Positions 38,514-47,762 of a stretch of 64,000 bases of DNA are shown piece after piece. Origin of the DNA: Campylobacter suis (GTDB lineage: Bacteria; Campylobacterota; Campylobacteria; Campylobacterales; Campylobacteraceae); assembly GCF_905120475.1 (NCBI RefSeq), contig NZ_CAJHOE010000001.1, positions 186,001 to 250,000 on the forward strand, given 5' to 3'. Every line of letters begins with the position of its first letter. Position 1 is the first letter of the stretch. Made by a program: the position numbers and the translations under genes. The notes under the pieces were generated by a model. That model did not search any database. It worked only from the letters and a program-made list of their open reading frames with translations, and was not told the origin of the DNA.

Positions 38514-39918
38514 AATTTTTATCCTTTTGCTAATGGCTTTGTCGCTATTTGCTAGCTCTGCCATTGAGAGATTTGATACTAGTTTTGATGGTGGCTCAAA
38601 AAATGTAAAGACAAAAATTCATGAGGATCTTAAAAAGCTTTATATGAACGCCATTTTAAAGAGTGATAATGCTTTAAAAATGCAAACTCTTACCCGCCTT
38701 ATTCAAAGCTCAAAGGCACTTGGGCTAAACTCCAGTGGATATGAAAATGACCTAAAAAAACTAGGTGGTCGCATAAGTGGCACAAAAAACTCTAGCCAAA
38801 GTAAGCCATCTAACTCTAGTCGGCTTTATTTACTTAGCGCTAGTAAAGGTGATAATGTTTTAAACCTAAAATTCAATCAAGAAATTTCTTCAAATGAGCT
38901 TAAAATTTTTACCCTAAATAACAACAATAAATACCGAAATGTCATAGACATAAAAGGCGTTTTAAATGGCAAGGGCCTTACTTATAAAAATTTTTTAGTT
39001 GATGAGATACGCATAGGTCAGTTTGATAAAAGCACGGTTCGTATAGTATTTAGTGATACATCTCAAAGCAATATCGATATACAAGTTGCTGGAAATATGC
39101 TTATCTTAACAAATAAAAAATTTGTAAATAACGCAAAGCAAAGCAGCTCCATAAAGGACAAAGCTACAACAAAACCAAAGCAGCAAAGCCAGACAAAACA
39201 AGCTCCTTTAGCCGTAAATTCAAACAAAAAGATACCTTCTCTTGTGGTTGTCATAGACCCTGGGCATGGGGGCAATGATCCTGGTGCAGTAAATGGAAAT
39301 TTAAAGGAAAAAATAGCCGTCTTAGCAGTTTCAAAAAAACTTGCTAAGGAGCTTCAAAAGCAAGGACACAAGGTCTATTTTACTAGAAACACAGATATTT
39401 TTATAAATCTTCGTTCAAGGACAAAATTTGCAAATGACAAAATGGCTGATCTTTTCATCTCAGTACATGCAAATGCCGCCCCAAATGCCGCTAAGGCTAA
39501 AACTATGGATGGTATCGAGACATTTTTCCTATCACCAGCACGCTCTGAGCGTAGTAAAAATGCCGCCGCACTTGAAAATAAATCTGATATCGAAGAGATG
39601 AACTATTTCTCTCAACAAACATTTTTAAATTTCTTAAACCGTGAAAAGATTATCGCTTCAAATAAGCTGGCTATCGATGTTCAGCGTGAGTTATTAAAAA
39701 ACACTAGAGCAAGATATAAGGGCGTGAGTGATGGTGGAGTAAGAGAGGCGCCTTTTTGGGTGCTTGTGGGCGCGCTTATGCCGGCAGTTTTAGTAGAGAT
39801 AGGCTATATCACACATCCAGTTGAAGGACCTAGGTTGTATGAGGATGCATATCAAAATGCCCTTGCAAAGGGTATAGCTGACGGTGTAGCGGCATATTTT
39901 AGAAACAACAAATTTTAG
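38506..39918 (+). CDS. amiA: N-acetylmuramoyl-L-alanine amidase (AmiA/AmiC type)
   Basis: Zinc amidase that cleaves stem peptides from glycan strands at septation. About 470 residues: signal peptide (MRKIFILLLMALSLFASSA), an AMIN-like beta region (about 110-215), a Lys/Gln/Ser-rich linker, and the Amidase_3 domain with VVIDPGHGGNDPGAVNGNLKEK (zinc His, Glu), FISVHANAAPNA and PAVLVEIGYITHP (catalytic Glu). An ATG at 38497 gives three more residues; GGTGA before 38506 favours the shorter form. Overlaps the upstream gene by 8 bases. The natural partner of the EnvC-like activator encoded upstream. Confidence 0.93.
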   Translation: MRKIFILLLMALSLFASSAIERFDTSFDGGSKNVKTKIHEDLKKLYMNAILKSDNALKMQTLTRLIQSSKALGLNSSGYENDLKKLGGRISGTKNSSQSKPSNSSRLYLLSASKGDNVLNLKFNQEISSNELKIFTLNNNNKYRNVIDIKGVLNGKGLTYKNFLVDEIRIGQFDKSTVRIVFSDTSQSNIDIQVAGNMLILTNKKFVNNAKQSSSIKDKATTKPKQQSQTKQAPLAVNSNKKIPSLVVVIDPGHGGNDPGAVNGNLKEKIAVLAVSKKLAKELQKQGHKVYFTRNTDIFINLRSRTKFANDKMADLFISVHANAAPNAAKAKTMDGIETFFLSPARSERSKNAAALENKSDIEEMNYFSQQTFLNFLNREKIIASNKLAIDVQRELLKNTRARYKGVSDGGVREAPFWVLVGALMPAVLVEIGYITHPVEGPRLYEDAYQNALAKGIADGVAAYFRNNKF

Positions 39919-39926
39919 ACACAAAG

Positions 39927-41810
39927 ATGAAAAAGCCACGGCTAAGTTTTAAGGGCGATACAGCTTATAGTGAGGATTTTAACGACATTTATTTTAATAC
40001 TGACGGCGCAAGGGCTGAGAGTGAATATGTCTTTGCTAGTGCAGTTGATGAAATTTGGGATAACCAAGATAGCTTTATTGTAGCTGAGCTTGGCTTTGGG
40101 GCTGGACTAAATTTTTTAAATCTTTGTCAAAAATTTAAAAATAGCTCTAAAAAGCTACACTTTGTAAGCGTAGAGGCATTTTTAATGGATGCTAAGGATA
40201 TGGTTAAAATCTATGCTAAACTTGGCACGCTAAAACAAGATGCAACTCGCCTTGCAAAACTTTTACCACCTCGTGTTGCTGGCATACATCGTATAAATTT
40301 TGCTTCAAATATAACACTTGATCTTTGCCTTGGCGATGCAAGCTTAATGCTTAATGAGCTTGATTTTCAAGCTGATGTTTGGTTTTTAGATGGATTTGCA
40401 CCAAGTAAAAATGAAACTATGTGGAGCACTGAAATTTTTAATCAGATAGCTCGCCTTAGTAGATTAAAAGCTATTGCCAGAACATACTCTTGTGCAAAAA
40501 TCGTGCGTGAAAATTTTGCCTTATCTGGTTTTTTATTAGAGCTTCGTAAAGGTTATGCCAAAAAGCGTCAGATGAGTCATGCTGTGTTAAATGAAAAGAG
40601 CGAGCTTATCAAAGAGCCGTATTTTAGCCGCCCTAAGCCTTCAAATGGTAAAAATGTACTGATAATAGGCGCTGGTGTTGCTGGGTGTGTGAGCGCGTTT
40701 ATGCTTAGTGCTCTTGGTTTTAAAACTACTATCGCAGAGATGCATGAAGAGCTAGCTACAAACGGCTCTGGTAATCACTGCGGCATACTTGTTCCGCTTT
40801 TAACAAAACCAGATGTAAATCTTGGTCGTATGCATATAAATGCCTTTTTGCAAGCCGTAAATTTTTATAAAAATACGATGAGTAAAAAAGAGATAGAATT
40901 TAGCGGCGCTTGGGAATTTGCTTTTGATGATATGCTAAAAGGTAGATATTTTTTACATAAGGGCATCAATGATGAAATTTTTTCTTTTGATATGATGGCA
41001 AGACCCTATCCAGCGGTATTTATAAAAGATGGAGCGACTGCTCGCCCTAAAAAGATGTGCAAAAAAGCAGCCCGCGGGCAAAATATACTTTTTAAGCACC
41101 GATACATAAGCCATAAACACCTTAAAAGTGGTAAAATAAGCGTTAAGTTTGATGGACAAAAAAGCGTGCAAACAGATATTTTGATCTTTGCAACAGGTAG
41201 TCATAGTGTGCAAATTTTCAAAAACCTACCCATAAGCTCGGTGCGAGGTCAAGTAACTCATGTTGATAAGATACTTGATATATCGGCTGCACTGAGTGCA
41301 AAAGGTTATATCACGCCAGCTAAAGATGGCATTCAAGTAGTAGGCGCAACATACTCTAGAAATGAAATTTATGACCTGCCAAGAGATAGTGATGATACTG
41401 AAAATTTAGAAAAAATAAGCGAGCTTTTAATTCAAGATTTATCCCAAAAAATACAAAAAAACGACCTTAGCAAAGTAGAGATTTTAGGCTCAAGAGTAGG
41501 GTATAGAAGCTATAGTTCAGATCGTTTTCCTATCATAGGAGCATTGCATGATGAAGCAGCTTATATGCGTGATTTTGGTGATCTTTTTTGGAGCAAGAAA
41601 AAACCAAGTGCCTTAAGAGCTAGCTATGAGCCAAATGTTTTTGTAAATTTTGCTCATGGTTCAAGAGGGCTTGGCACGGCTGTTCTTGGGGCGACACTGC
41701 TTTGCGATCTAATAACCGGTAGACCTCTTTGCATAGAAAAGTCCCTATTTAACGAGCTACACTCGGCTAGATTTTTAGTGCGAAAGTTAAAAAAAGGGAT
41801 AAAGGGGTAA
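39927..41810 (+). CDS. mnmC: Bifunctional tRNA mnm5s2U biosynthesis protein MnmC
   Basis: Finishes the 5-methylaminomethyl-2-thiouridine wobble modification: an FAD oxidase domain removes carboxymethyl and a SAM domain methylates the amine. 627 residues. N-terminal MnmC2-type methyltransferase (VAELGFGAGLNFLNL, DVWFLDGFAPSKN), C-terminal oxidase domain with NVLIIGAGVAGCVSAFML (FAD) and a closing FAHGSRGLGTAVLGA. Both domains are complete, as in E. coli MnmC. Last gene of the rluD-to-mnmC run; convergent with pgi, with a small palindrome GGTAAATTTACC at the junction. Confidence 0.93.
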   Translation: MKKPRLSFKGDTAYSEDFNDIYFNTDGARAESEYVFASAVDEIWDNQDSFIVAELGFGAGLNFLNLCQKFKNSSKKLHFVSVEAFLMDAKDMVKIYAKLGTLKQDATRLAKLLPPRVAGIHRINFASNITLDLCLGDASLMLNELDFQADVWFLDGFAPSKNETMWSTEIFNQIARLSRLKAIARTYSCAKIVRENFALSGFLLELRKGYAKKRQMSHAVLNEKSELIKEPYFSRPKPSNGKNVLIIGAGVAGCVSAFMLSALGFKTTIAEMHEELATNGSGNHCGILVPLLTKPDVNLGRMHINAFLQAVNFYKNTMSKKEIEFSGAWEFAFDDMLKGRYFLHKGINDEIFSFDMMARPYPAVFIKDGATARPKKMCKKAARGQNILFKHRYISHKHLKSGKISVKFDGQKSVQTDILIFATGSHSVQIFKNLPISSVRGQVTHVDKILDISAALSAKGYITPAKDGIQVVGATYSRNEIYDLPRDSDDTENLEKISELLIQDLSQKIQKNDLSKVEILGSRVGYRSYSSDRFPIIGALHDEAAYMRDFGDLFWSKKKPSALRASYEPNVFVNFAHGSRGLGTAVLGATLLCDLITGRPLCIEKSLFNELHSARFLVRKLKKGIKG

Positions 41811-41836
41811 ATTTACCACCTTACTTTTAAGAAAAA

Positions 41837-43051
41837 TTACTTTAAAAGCATTGTTTTTAAAATGCGTTTACCAATCTCAACACCTGGCTGATCGTAGGTG
41901 TTTATGCCTAGCATTATTCCAGTAGCTGAAGTTAGTAGCTCATAGTAGTAGATGAGATATCCTATGTGCCACTCATCAAGCCTGTCAAGCTCTATAACAT
42001 CGACACTTAAACCCTCTTGTACAAGAGCTTTTATAGTCGAATCGCACTGCATATTAAGTAGCTTTGCAAGCTCAAGTCCAGCCACAAAGTCACAGCTTTC
42101 AAGTCCAGAAAGTGAGATATTTGGAATTTTTATAGCCTCATTTTGTGCTATTTTTATAAAAGTTATTGTTTTATCTTTCATTCCGTCCATTATGAGTTGC
42201 AAAAAGCTATGCTGGTCGCGACTCCCAATAAGCCCAATAGGAGTTCGTCCAATACGCTTATATCCCTTTTTCTTGCCCAGGCTTTCTGCCCAAAGCTGGA
42301 CATACCAGTCATTAAATTCAAAAAAGCGATCAGAGTAGCTAAAGATGACATTTATATCAGCATTTCGGTGTATAGCGTAGTGATAAGCCTTTGCGACTAG
42401 ACTATCATCACCTTGCTCTATATAGCGTGTTTGACATGCCTTTGCACCATCTAAAATAGCCCTTACATCATATCCACAAAGCATAAGTGGCACTATGCCA
42501 ATCGCGCTTAGCACACTAAAGCGACCACCAACATTTTCTGGGATGTTAAAAACTGGTAAGTTTTTACTTTTTGCGTAAGCTTCTAGGCTTGTATTTGGAT
42601 CTGTTATGACCATAAAATTTTTAGACATATCGCTTGGCTTATAAAGCTCTAGTAGACATTTAAACAAACTTATGGTTTCTATTGTGGTGCCTGATTTTGA
42701 GCTTATGATAAATAGAGTTTCACTAAAATTAATCTTGCTAGTAACGCTTAAAAATGTATGTGGATCTACATTATCAAGAAAAAAAAGCTCTCTTTTTGGC
42801 TCTTTTACATCAAGCATAGTATGTATAGCTTTTACTCCAAGGCTACTTCCGCCAATGCCTACAAGTACGATATTTTTTATATTATAAAGGTTTTTTTCAT
42901 ACTTTTTTGTCTGTTCTAAAATTTCAGCTGCGATTGATGGAAGATGATAGTATCCAACCTCACCACTTGCAAACTCATCGTTTATGCGAGTAGCAAAAGC
43001 TGATATGTCAGCACTTTTAGCAAGGTTAAAGAAAAAGTTATTTTTTACCAT
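41837..43051 (-). CDS. pgi: Glucose-6-phosphate isomerase
   Basis: Interconverts glucose-6- and fructose-6-phosphate. About 404 residues (the short form typical of Campylobacter). Segments VLVGIGGSSLGVKAIH, LFIISSKSGTTIETISL and GGRFSVLSAIGIVPL are diagnostic. ATG 43051 (MVKNNFFFNL) has GAGAGA just upstream; ATG 43063 lacks a ribosome site. Overlaps the galU 3' end by 14 bases. Campylobacters mostly lack phosphofructokinase, so it probably serves gluconeogenesis and surface-sugar synthesis with GalU. Confidence 0.95.
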   Translation of the reverse strand: MVKNNFFFNLAKSADISAFATRINDEFASGEVGYYHLPSIAAEILEQTKKYEKNLYNIKNIVLVGIGGSSLGVKAIHTMLDVKEPKRELFFLDNVDPHTFLSVTSKINFSETLFIISSKSGTTIETISLFKCLLELYKPSDMSKNFMVITDPNTSLEAYAKSKNLPVFNIPENVGGRFSVLSAIGIVPLMLCGYDVRAILDGAKACQTRYIEQGDDSLVAKAYHYAIHRNADINVIFSYSDRFFEFNDWYVQLWAESLGKKKGYKRIGRTPIGLIGSRDQHSFLQLIMDGMKDKTITFIKIAQNEAIKIPNISLSGLESCDFVAGLELAKLLNMQCDSTIKALVQEGLSVDVIELDRLDEWHIGYLIYYYELLTSATGIMLGINTYDQPGVEIGKRILKTMLLK

Positions 43052-43868
43052 ATTCTCTCTCATAAAAATAATTTGTTGCCTCTATAAAGCCCTCTATAGA
43101 GCCACAGTCAAATCTCCTACCTTTAAATTTGTATGCTAAAACCATACCCTGTTTTGCCTGTATTTTTAGTGCGTCAGTGATTTGAATTTCGCCATTTTTT
43201 CCTGGCTCTGTTCTTTCTAATATATCAAAAATATCTGGTGTTAAGATATATCTGCCAATTATCGCTAAGTTGCTTGGAGCATTAGCGGGCTCAGGCTTTT
43301 CAACCATATCATCAACCATCATAAGATCATTCTCGATATTTCGCCCACTTATAACTCCGTAACTTTTTGTTGCTTCCATAGGAACTTCCATTACTGCAAC
43401 TATACTACATCGGTAGCGCTCATAAATTTTAACCATCTGAGAAAGGACATTTTCCCCGTGTTCATTTATGCAAAGATCATCTGCTAGTATCACACCAAAG
43501 GCTTCGTCACGCACAAGTGTTTTTCCAGTATATATAGCATGCCCAAGACCTCTCATCTCATTTTGTCTAGTAAATGAAAATTTGCAGCTATCCATAAGGG
43601 CGCGAATATCAGCAAGTAGTGGGTCTTTGCTTGTGCCAGCTATTTGGTGTTCAAGCTCATAGCTAATGTCAAAATAATCCTCCAAAGCTCTCTTGCCACG
43701 CCCAACAACAAATGCCATACTATCCATGCCAGCCTCGCGAGCCTCATCAACACCGTAATGCACTAAAGGTTTTGTGAGTATAGGAAGCATCTCTTTTGGT
43801 AAAGATTTAGTCGCTGGCAAGAAGCGAGTGCCATATCCTGCGGCTGGGAAAAGGCAAGTTTGTATCAT
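43038..43868 (-). CDS. galU: UTP--glucose-1-phosphate uridylyltransferase
   Basis: Makes UDP-glucose for polysaccharide and LOS synthesis. 276 residues with AAGYGTRFLPATKSLPKEMLPI (nucleotide-binding), VDEAREAGMDSMAFVVGRGK and GVILADDLCI. Typical GalU length. Located directly upstream of pgi and 30 bases downstream of the tungstate ATPase gene. Confidence 0.95.
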   Translation of the reverse strand: MIQTCLFPAAGYGTRFLPATKSLPKEMLPILTKPLVHYGVDEAREAGMDSMAFVVGRGKRALEDYFDISYELEHQIAGTSKDPLLADIRALMDSCKFSFTRQNEMRGLGHAIYTGKTLVRDEAFGVILADDLCINEHGENVLSQMVKIYERYRCSIVAVMEVPMEATKSYGVISGRNIENDLMMVDDMVEKPEPANAPSNLAIIGRYILTPDIFDILERTEPGKNGEIQITDALKIQAKQGMVLAYKFKGRRFDCGSIEGFIEATNYFYEREYGKK

Positions 43869-43898
43869 TTTTATCCTTATTTGTTTTTTATTATTTTA

Positions 43899-44861
43899 CT
43901 ATTCTATGCTTAAAAAAGCCCGCTCATCGATGTTAAAATTTACTATTTTACCAGTTGTAAGCTCCTCTTTTTTGATACGAGTAGCCTCTATAACACATTT
44001 AATCAAAAAGTCGCCAGCCTTTATCTTAACAAGGGCGTTTTTGCCGTAGTAAAGAGATACTGAATGTAATATACCGCTAAAATTTGCATTTGGTTGGTTT
44101 ATGTGGACTAAATTTTGATTTATGGCAACCTTTTTTGAATTTTGTAAATTTTGTGGCAAAACAAGGCTAAATTCGCCAAAATTTATAACACCATTGCTTG
44201 CTTCATAGATATTTTTTAACTCAAATTCACTAACCCGCCCATTGTGTAAAAATACACTCTCATCACTTATCGCACTTAACCACTTTTCATCATGGCTCGC
44301 GATGATGAAATTTGACCCCCACTCCTTTTTAGCGTATTCGATGGCTTTACTAAAAAGACGAGCCGTGCTTAGGTCAACGGCATTTGTAGGCTCGTCAAGT
44401 AAATTCAATCTTGCTCTTAGGCTTAAAAGCAGAGCAAATGCCACGCGTTTATTTTGCCCTGAGCTTAGCTCAAAGTGCCTCTTGTCTAAAAAACTCTCAT
44501 CAAGCCCTACAAGCGATAGCGTTTCTTGCGTTCTCTCATTAAATTTATCCTGTGCTCCTGCGCTTTTTAGGGCAAATTTAAAATTTTCTCTCACACTTCT
44601 TTTTAAAAGGCTTGGCTCTGGTAGCATGATGGCTATGCTTTTTAGCTCATTTTGACTCATTTTAGATACAGGTTTACCCCAAATTTTTATACTGCCACTT
44701 TTTGGTTTTAAAAGTCCAGCTATGCACTTTAAAAGTGTGCTTTTGCCACTTCCGTTTGAGCCACAAAGCGCAGTTGTTACATTTGTATTTATGCACAAAC
44801 TATTAATATCAAGCACATTAAAGTTTTTGTATTGAAATTTTAGATCTGAAATTTCTATCAT
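43899..44861 (-). CDS. tupC: Tungstate/molybdate ABC transporter ATP-binding protein
   Basis: ATPase of a Tup-type oxyanion importer. 320 residues: Walker A CGSNGSGKSTLL, signature LSSGQNKRVAF, Walker B LNLLDEPTNAVD, and a C-terminal TOBE/Mop-like domain (GILHSVSLYYGKNALVKIKAGD) that may sense bound oxyanion. Overlaps tupB by 4 bases. The Tup assignment rests on the divergent binding protein and permease; ligand preference cannot be read from this subunit. Confidence 0.88.
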   Translation of the reverse strand: MIEISDLKFQYKNFNVLDINSLCINTNVTTALCGSNGSGKSTLLKCIAGLLKPKSGSIKIWGKPVSKMSQNELKSIAIMLPEPSLLKRSVRENFKFALKSAGAQDKFNERTQETLSLVGLDESFLDKRHFELSSGQNKRVAFALLLSLRARLNLLDEPTNAVDLSTARLFSKAIEYAKKEWGSNFIIASHDEKWLSAISDESVFLHNGRVSEFELKNIYEASNGVINFGEFSLVLPQNLQNSKKVAINQNLVHINQPNANFSGILHSVSLYYGKNALVKIKAGDFLIKCVIEATRIKKEELTTGKIVNFNIDERAFLSIE

Positions 44862-45550
44862 CTATCTAGCCTTTTTAGTGCATGAATTAATAAATTTACG
44901 CCAAAAGCTATGGCGATTAACACAAGGGCTAGGGCAATACCCATGTTAAACTCGCCCTTACCTGTTTCTAGTGAGATGGCGGTTGTGATAGTGCGGGTAA
45001 AGTACTTTATATTTCCGCCTATTAGCATAGCTACACCAACTTCAGCAACGATGCGTCCATAAGCGGTGGCAACAACCACCATAAGCGAGTAGCGAAGCTC
45101 ATAAAGCACGCATAGTGCGCATTCAAGTGGCTCTAGGCGGTAGGACATTATAGTTAGGCGGTGCTTTTCATCCATATTTTCAACTACGCTAGCACTTAGT
45201 GAAACAATAATGGGCAGTGCTAGCACAAACTGTCCGAGCATTACGGCTTTTAGGGTAAAAAGCAGCCCCAGCTCTCCAAGTGGTCCATTTCGCGTGATAA
45301 AGGCGTAGATAATAAGCCCGATGGCAACTGTTGGCATTGCAAGCATGGTATCGCTAATAAGCCTTAATGCCTTAAATCCAGCAAATTTGTAAAATCCCAA
45401 AATAAAACCCATCGGAAGTCCGAATAAAAGTGCTAAAATGATTGATACGCTAGAGCTTTTAAGTGTGGCAAAGATGGCTGAGTAGGTTGATTCGTCCCCA
45501 TTAAAAAGCAGTCCAAAAGCACTTAAAATTCCATCTAAAATGAAATCCAA
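44858..45550 (-). CDS. tupB: Tungstate ABC transporter permease
   Basis: MetI-like permease with about five or six membrane segments in 230 residues. The cytoplasmic loop with EPLECALCVLYELRYSLMVVVATAYGRIVAEVGVAM resembles the EAA motif that docks the ATPase. Family members beside TupA import tungstate for tungsto-enzymes such as formate dehydrogenase in Campylobacter. Divergent from tupA; co-transcribed with tupC by a 4-base overlap. Confidence 0.9.
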   Translation of the reverse strand: MDFILDGILSAFGLLFNGDESTYSAIFATLKSSSVSIILALLFGLPMGFILGFYKFAGFKALRLISDTMLAMPTVAIGLIIYAFITRNGPLGELGLLFTLKAVMLGQFVLALPIIVSLSASVVENMDEKHRLTIMSYRLEPLECALCVLYELRYSLMVVVATAYGRIVAEVGVAMLIGGNIKYFTRTITTAISLETGKGEFNMGIALALVLIAIAFGVNLLIHALKRLDR

Positions 45551-45572
45551 TAAATATTCCTTTTTGTGTATT

Positions 45573-45601
45573 ATTATAATGTTAACTTAATATGCTATAA
45601 T
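45573..45601. promoter_or_regulatory. Divergent tup promoters
   Basis: The tupB-tupA gap contains ATTATAAT at 45573-45580, which reads TATAAT on both strands, and a second, extended -10 TGCTATAAT ending at 45601, 42 bases before tupA. I take the second for tupA and the minus-strand reading of the first for tupBC. No ModE-type site was recognised. Confidence 0.5.
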
Positions 45602-45643
45602 AGCAGAAAATTTTTAAAACCAACCCAAATACAAGGAGAGAAT

Positions 45644-46462
45644 ATGAAAAAAATTTTACTTAGTTCGCTAGTTTTGGCTTCTGCGATGTTTGCAGCTGAC
45701 ACTGATTTAAACATGGCTACTACTACAAGCACGGCTGATACTGGCTTGCTAGATGCGATGGTTGAGGTTTATAAGGCTGATACTGGTGTGGATGTGAAAT
45801 TTACAGCTGTTGGCACAGGTGCGGCACTAAAACTAGGACAAGACTGCAACGCTGATATACTTTTCGTGCATTCACCAAAAGTAGAGAAAGAATTCGTTGA
45901 AAAGGGTTACGGCGTAGAGCGCAAACCTGTAATGTATAACGACTTCGTTCTAATCGCAGATAAGTCAATCGCAGATAAATTTAAAGGCAAAGATCTAAAA
46001 GCTTCACTTGAGCTAATCAAAGCCCAAAATATCAAATTCGTCTCACGCGGCGATAAATCAGGTACAGACAATAAAGAAAAAGGTCTATGGAAAAAAGCTA
46101 TCGGCGAAGTACCTGAAAAAGAGGGCTTTTACACTCAAATTGGTCAAGGCATGATAGCTACTATCAACGCAGCTGCTGAGCAAAAAGGCGTAACTCTAAC
46201 AGATCGTGGCACATATATAAAATATGAAAGCAACAAAAACGGTAACCCTGAAATGGTCATCATCAATGAAGGCGACACTGATCTTAAAAATTTCTACTCA
46301 GTTATAGCAGTTAGCCCAAAACACTGCGCTAAAACAGATATAGAAAATGCTGATCGCTTCATCAAATGGGTAACAAGTCCAAAAGGTCAAGAGTTTATCG
46401 GTGCGTTTAAACTTATGAATAAACCACTATTTACACCAGACGCTGCAACTCGTGCAAACTAA
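45644..46462 (+). CDS. tupA: Tungstate ABC transporter substrate-binding protein
   Basis: Periplasmic oxyanion-binding protein of the importer. I start at ATG 45644 (MKKILLSSLVLASAMFA signal peptide, AAGGAG 8 bases upstream). 272 residues. The mature N-terminus NMATTTSTADTGLLDAM carries the TTTST segment that binds tungstate oxygens in this family, with GTGAALKLGQDCNADILFVH and SRGDKSGTDNKEK completing the pocket. TupA is highly selective for tungstate over molybdate in studied members; that this holds here is inference. Ended by a strong terminator. Confidence 0.93.
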   Translation: MKKILLSSLVLASAMFAADTDLNMATTTSTADTGLLDAMVEVYKADTGVDVKFTAVGTGAALKLGQDCNADILFVHSPKVEKEFVEKGYGVERKPVMYNDFVLIADKSIADKFKGKDLKASLELIKAQNIKFVSRGDKSGTDNKEKGLWKKAIGEVPEKEGFYTQIGQGMIATINAAAEQKGVTLTDRGTYIKYESNKNGNPEMVIINEGDTDLKNFYSVIAVSPKHCAKTDIENADRFIKWVTSPKGQEFIGAFKLMNKPLFTPDAATRAN

Positions 46463-46465
46463 TTA

Positions 46466-46485
46466 AAAGGCGGAATTCCGCCTTT
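46466..46485 (+). terminator. Terminator after tupA
   Basis: AAAGGCGGAATTCCGCCTTT, a perfect 20-base palindrome starting 3 bases after the tupA stop, followed by ATTC. GC-rich stem in AT-rich surroundings. Confidence 0.8.
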
Positions 46486-46550
46486 ATTCACACTTTTTAC
46501 TTATTTTTAGCCCTGTTTTGATACAATTACCCAAAGAAAAAAGGGTAAAT

Positions 46551-47762
46551 ATGCAAATTTTAAAAGCAAAATTTATAATCACCTGCGATGAAAATTTCAC
46601 TATCCATAAAAATGCCTGCATAGCTTTTGATGATAAAATTTTATCTATCGGCGATGAGAGTGAACTAAAACAGCGTTTTAAAGGTGCAAATTTCAGCGAT
46701 CTAGGTAACTGCATCATCACTCCAGCTCTCATAAACACGCACACACACCTTGAGTTTAGTGCAAACAAAACTCAGCTAATTTATGGCGATTTTATCGCTT
46801 GGCTTGGCTCGATCGTAGAAAATGGCGCAAAGCTAGCGTGTGATGATGAGATAATGCAAAGCTCGCTAAACTCCATGCTAGCAAGCGGTGTAGGCACGAT
46901 AGGAGCGATATCTAGCTTTGGCAAGGACTTAAAAATTTTAGCAAACTCACAAGCAAGAGTTGTATGTTTTAACGAAATTTTAGGCTCAAACGAGGCTTAC
47001 GCAGAGCAAAATTTCAAGGCTTTCAATGAACGATTTTTACAAAGCTCTCGCTATCAAAACGAGCGTTTCGCCCCAGCCATCTCGCTTCATGCACCTTACT
47101 CCATCCATCCAAAACTAGCCAAAATGGCTATAAAATTTGCCAAAGCCAAAAATCTAATCATATCCACGCACTTTATGGAGAGCTTACACGAGCAAAGGTG
47201 GCTAAAAAATGGCTCGGGTAAGTTTAGATCACACCTTAAGCGCTTCACCCCAGATCCAAAGCCACTTTATACAAAAGAGGGCTATTTTTCGATGTTTAGC
47301 GGGGTTAGGACGCTATTTACGCACTGTGTTTACGAGAGCGATTTTAGTGCGTTTGAAAGCGGGCTTCACAGTGTCACGCACTGCGCTAGCTCAAACAGAC
47401 TACTTGGCAAGCGTGCGCTAAATTTAGCCAAGCTAAAAAAAGCAAATGTAAGCCTCAATATCGGCACAGACGGGCTTAGCTCAAACATAAGCTTAAATAT
47501 GTTTGACGAGCTTAGAAATGTGCTCTTTACCCATCAAACGAGCGAGCTAAATAGCATGGCAAAATTTATATTTTTAGCAGCCACAAAGGGCGGAGCGCAA
47601 GCGCTTGGGCTAGAAAATGGCGTTTTAAAGGCGGGAAAATTAGTCGACATCGCGGTATTTGCTGGCTTTGATGAGATAGAAGAGAGTGCGCTTGTAACCC
47701 AGCTCATACTTCATACAAAGCGCGCATTAAGGCTTTATGTGGGCGGACAGAGGCTTATCTAA
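46551..47762 (+). CDS. Aminofutalosine deaminase family hydrolase
   Basis: Amidohydrolase-superfamily deaminase. Campylobacter and Helicobacter make menaquinone by the futalosine route; the family annotated at this position removes ammonia from aminofutalosine or its deoxy analogue. Start at ATG 46551 (MQILKAKFIITCDENFTIH, AAGGG upstream). 403 residues with metal motif INTHTHLEFSA, substrate His regions LHAPYSIHPKLA and ISTHFMES, and NIGTDGLSSNISLNMFDE for the catalytic Asp. Its stop codon overlaps that of the convergent ribD within TTATCTAA. Exact substrate is inferred from lineage. Confidence 0.82.
   Translation: MQILKAKFIITCDENFTIHKNACIAFDDKILSIGDESELKQRFKGANFSDLGNCIITPALINTHTHLEFSANKTQLIYGDFIAWLGSIVENGAKLACDDEIMQSSLNSMLASGVGTIGAISSFGKDLKILANSQARVVCFNEILGSNEAYAEQNFKAFNERFLQSSRYQNERFAPAISLHAPYSIHPKLAKMAIKFAKAKNLIISTHFMESLHEQRWLKNGSGKFRSHLKRFTPDPKPLYTKEGYFSMFSGVRTLFTHCVYESDFSAFESGLHSVTHCASSNRLLGKRALNLAKLKKANVSLNIGTDGLSSNISLNMFDELRNVLFTHQTSELNSMAKFIFLAATKGGAQALGLENGVLKAGKLVDIAVFAGFDEIEESALVTQLILHTKRALRLYVGGQRLI

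Noticed and set aside
41807-41818. GGTAAATTTACC palindrome between mnmC and pgi as a terminator
   Set aside because: AT-rich 6-pair arm with no loop spacing or clean T run; too weak to list.
44242-44655. 137-residue plus-strand frame inside tupC
   Set aside because: Antisense to the ABC signature and Walker B regions of a clear ATPase.
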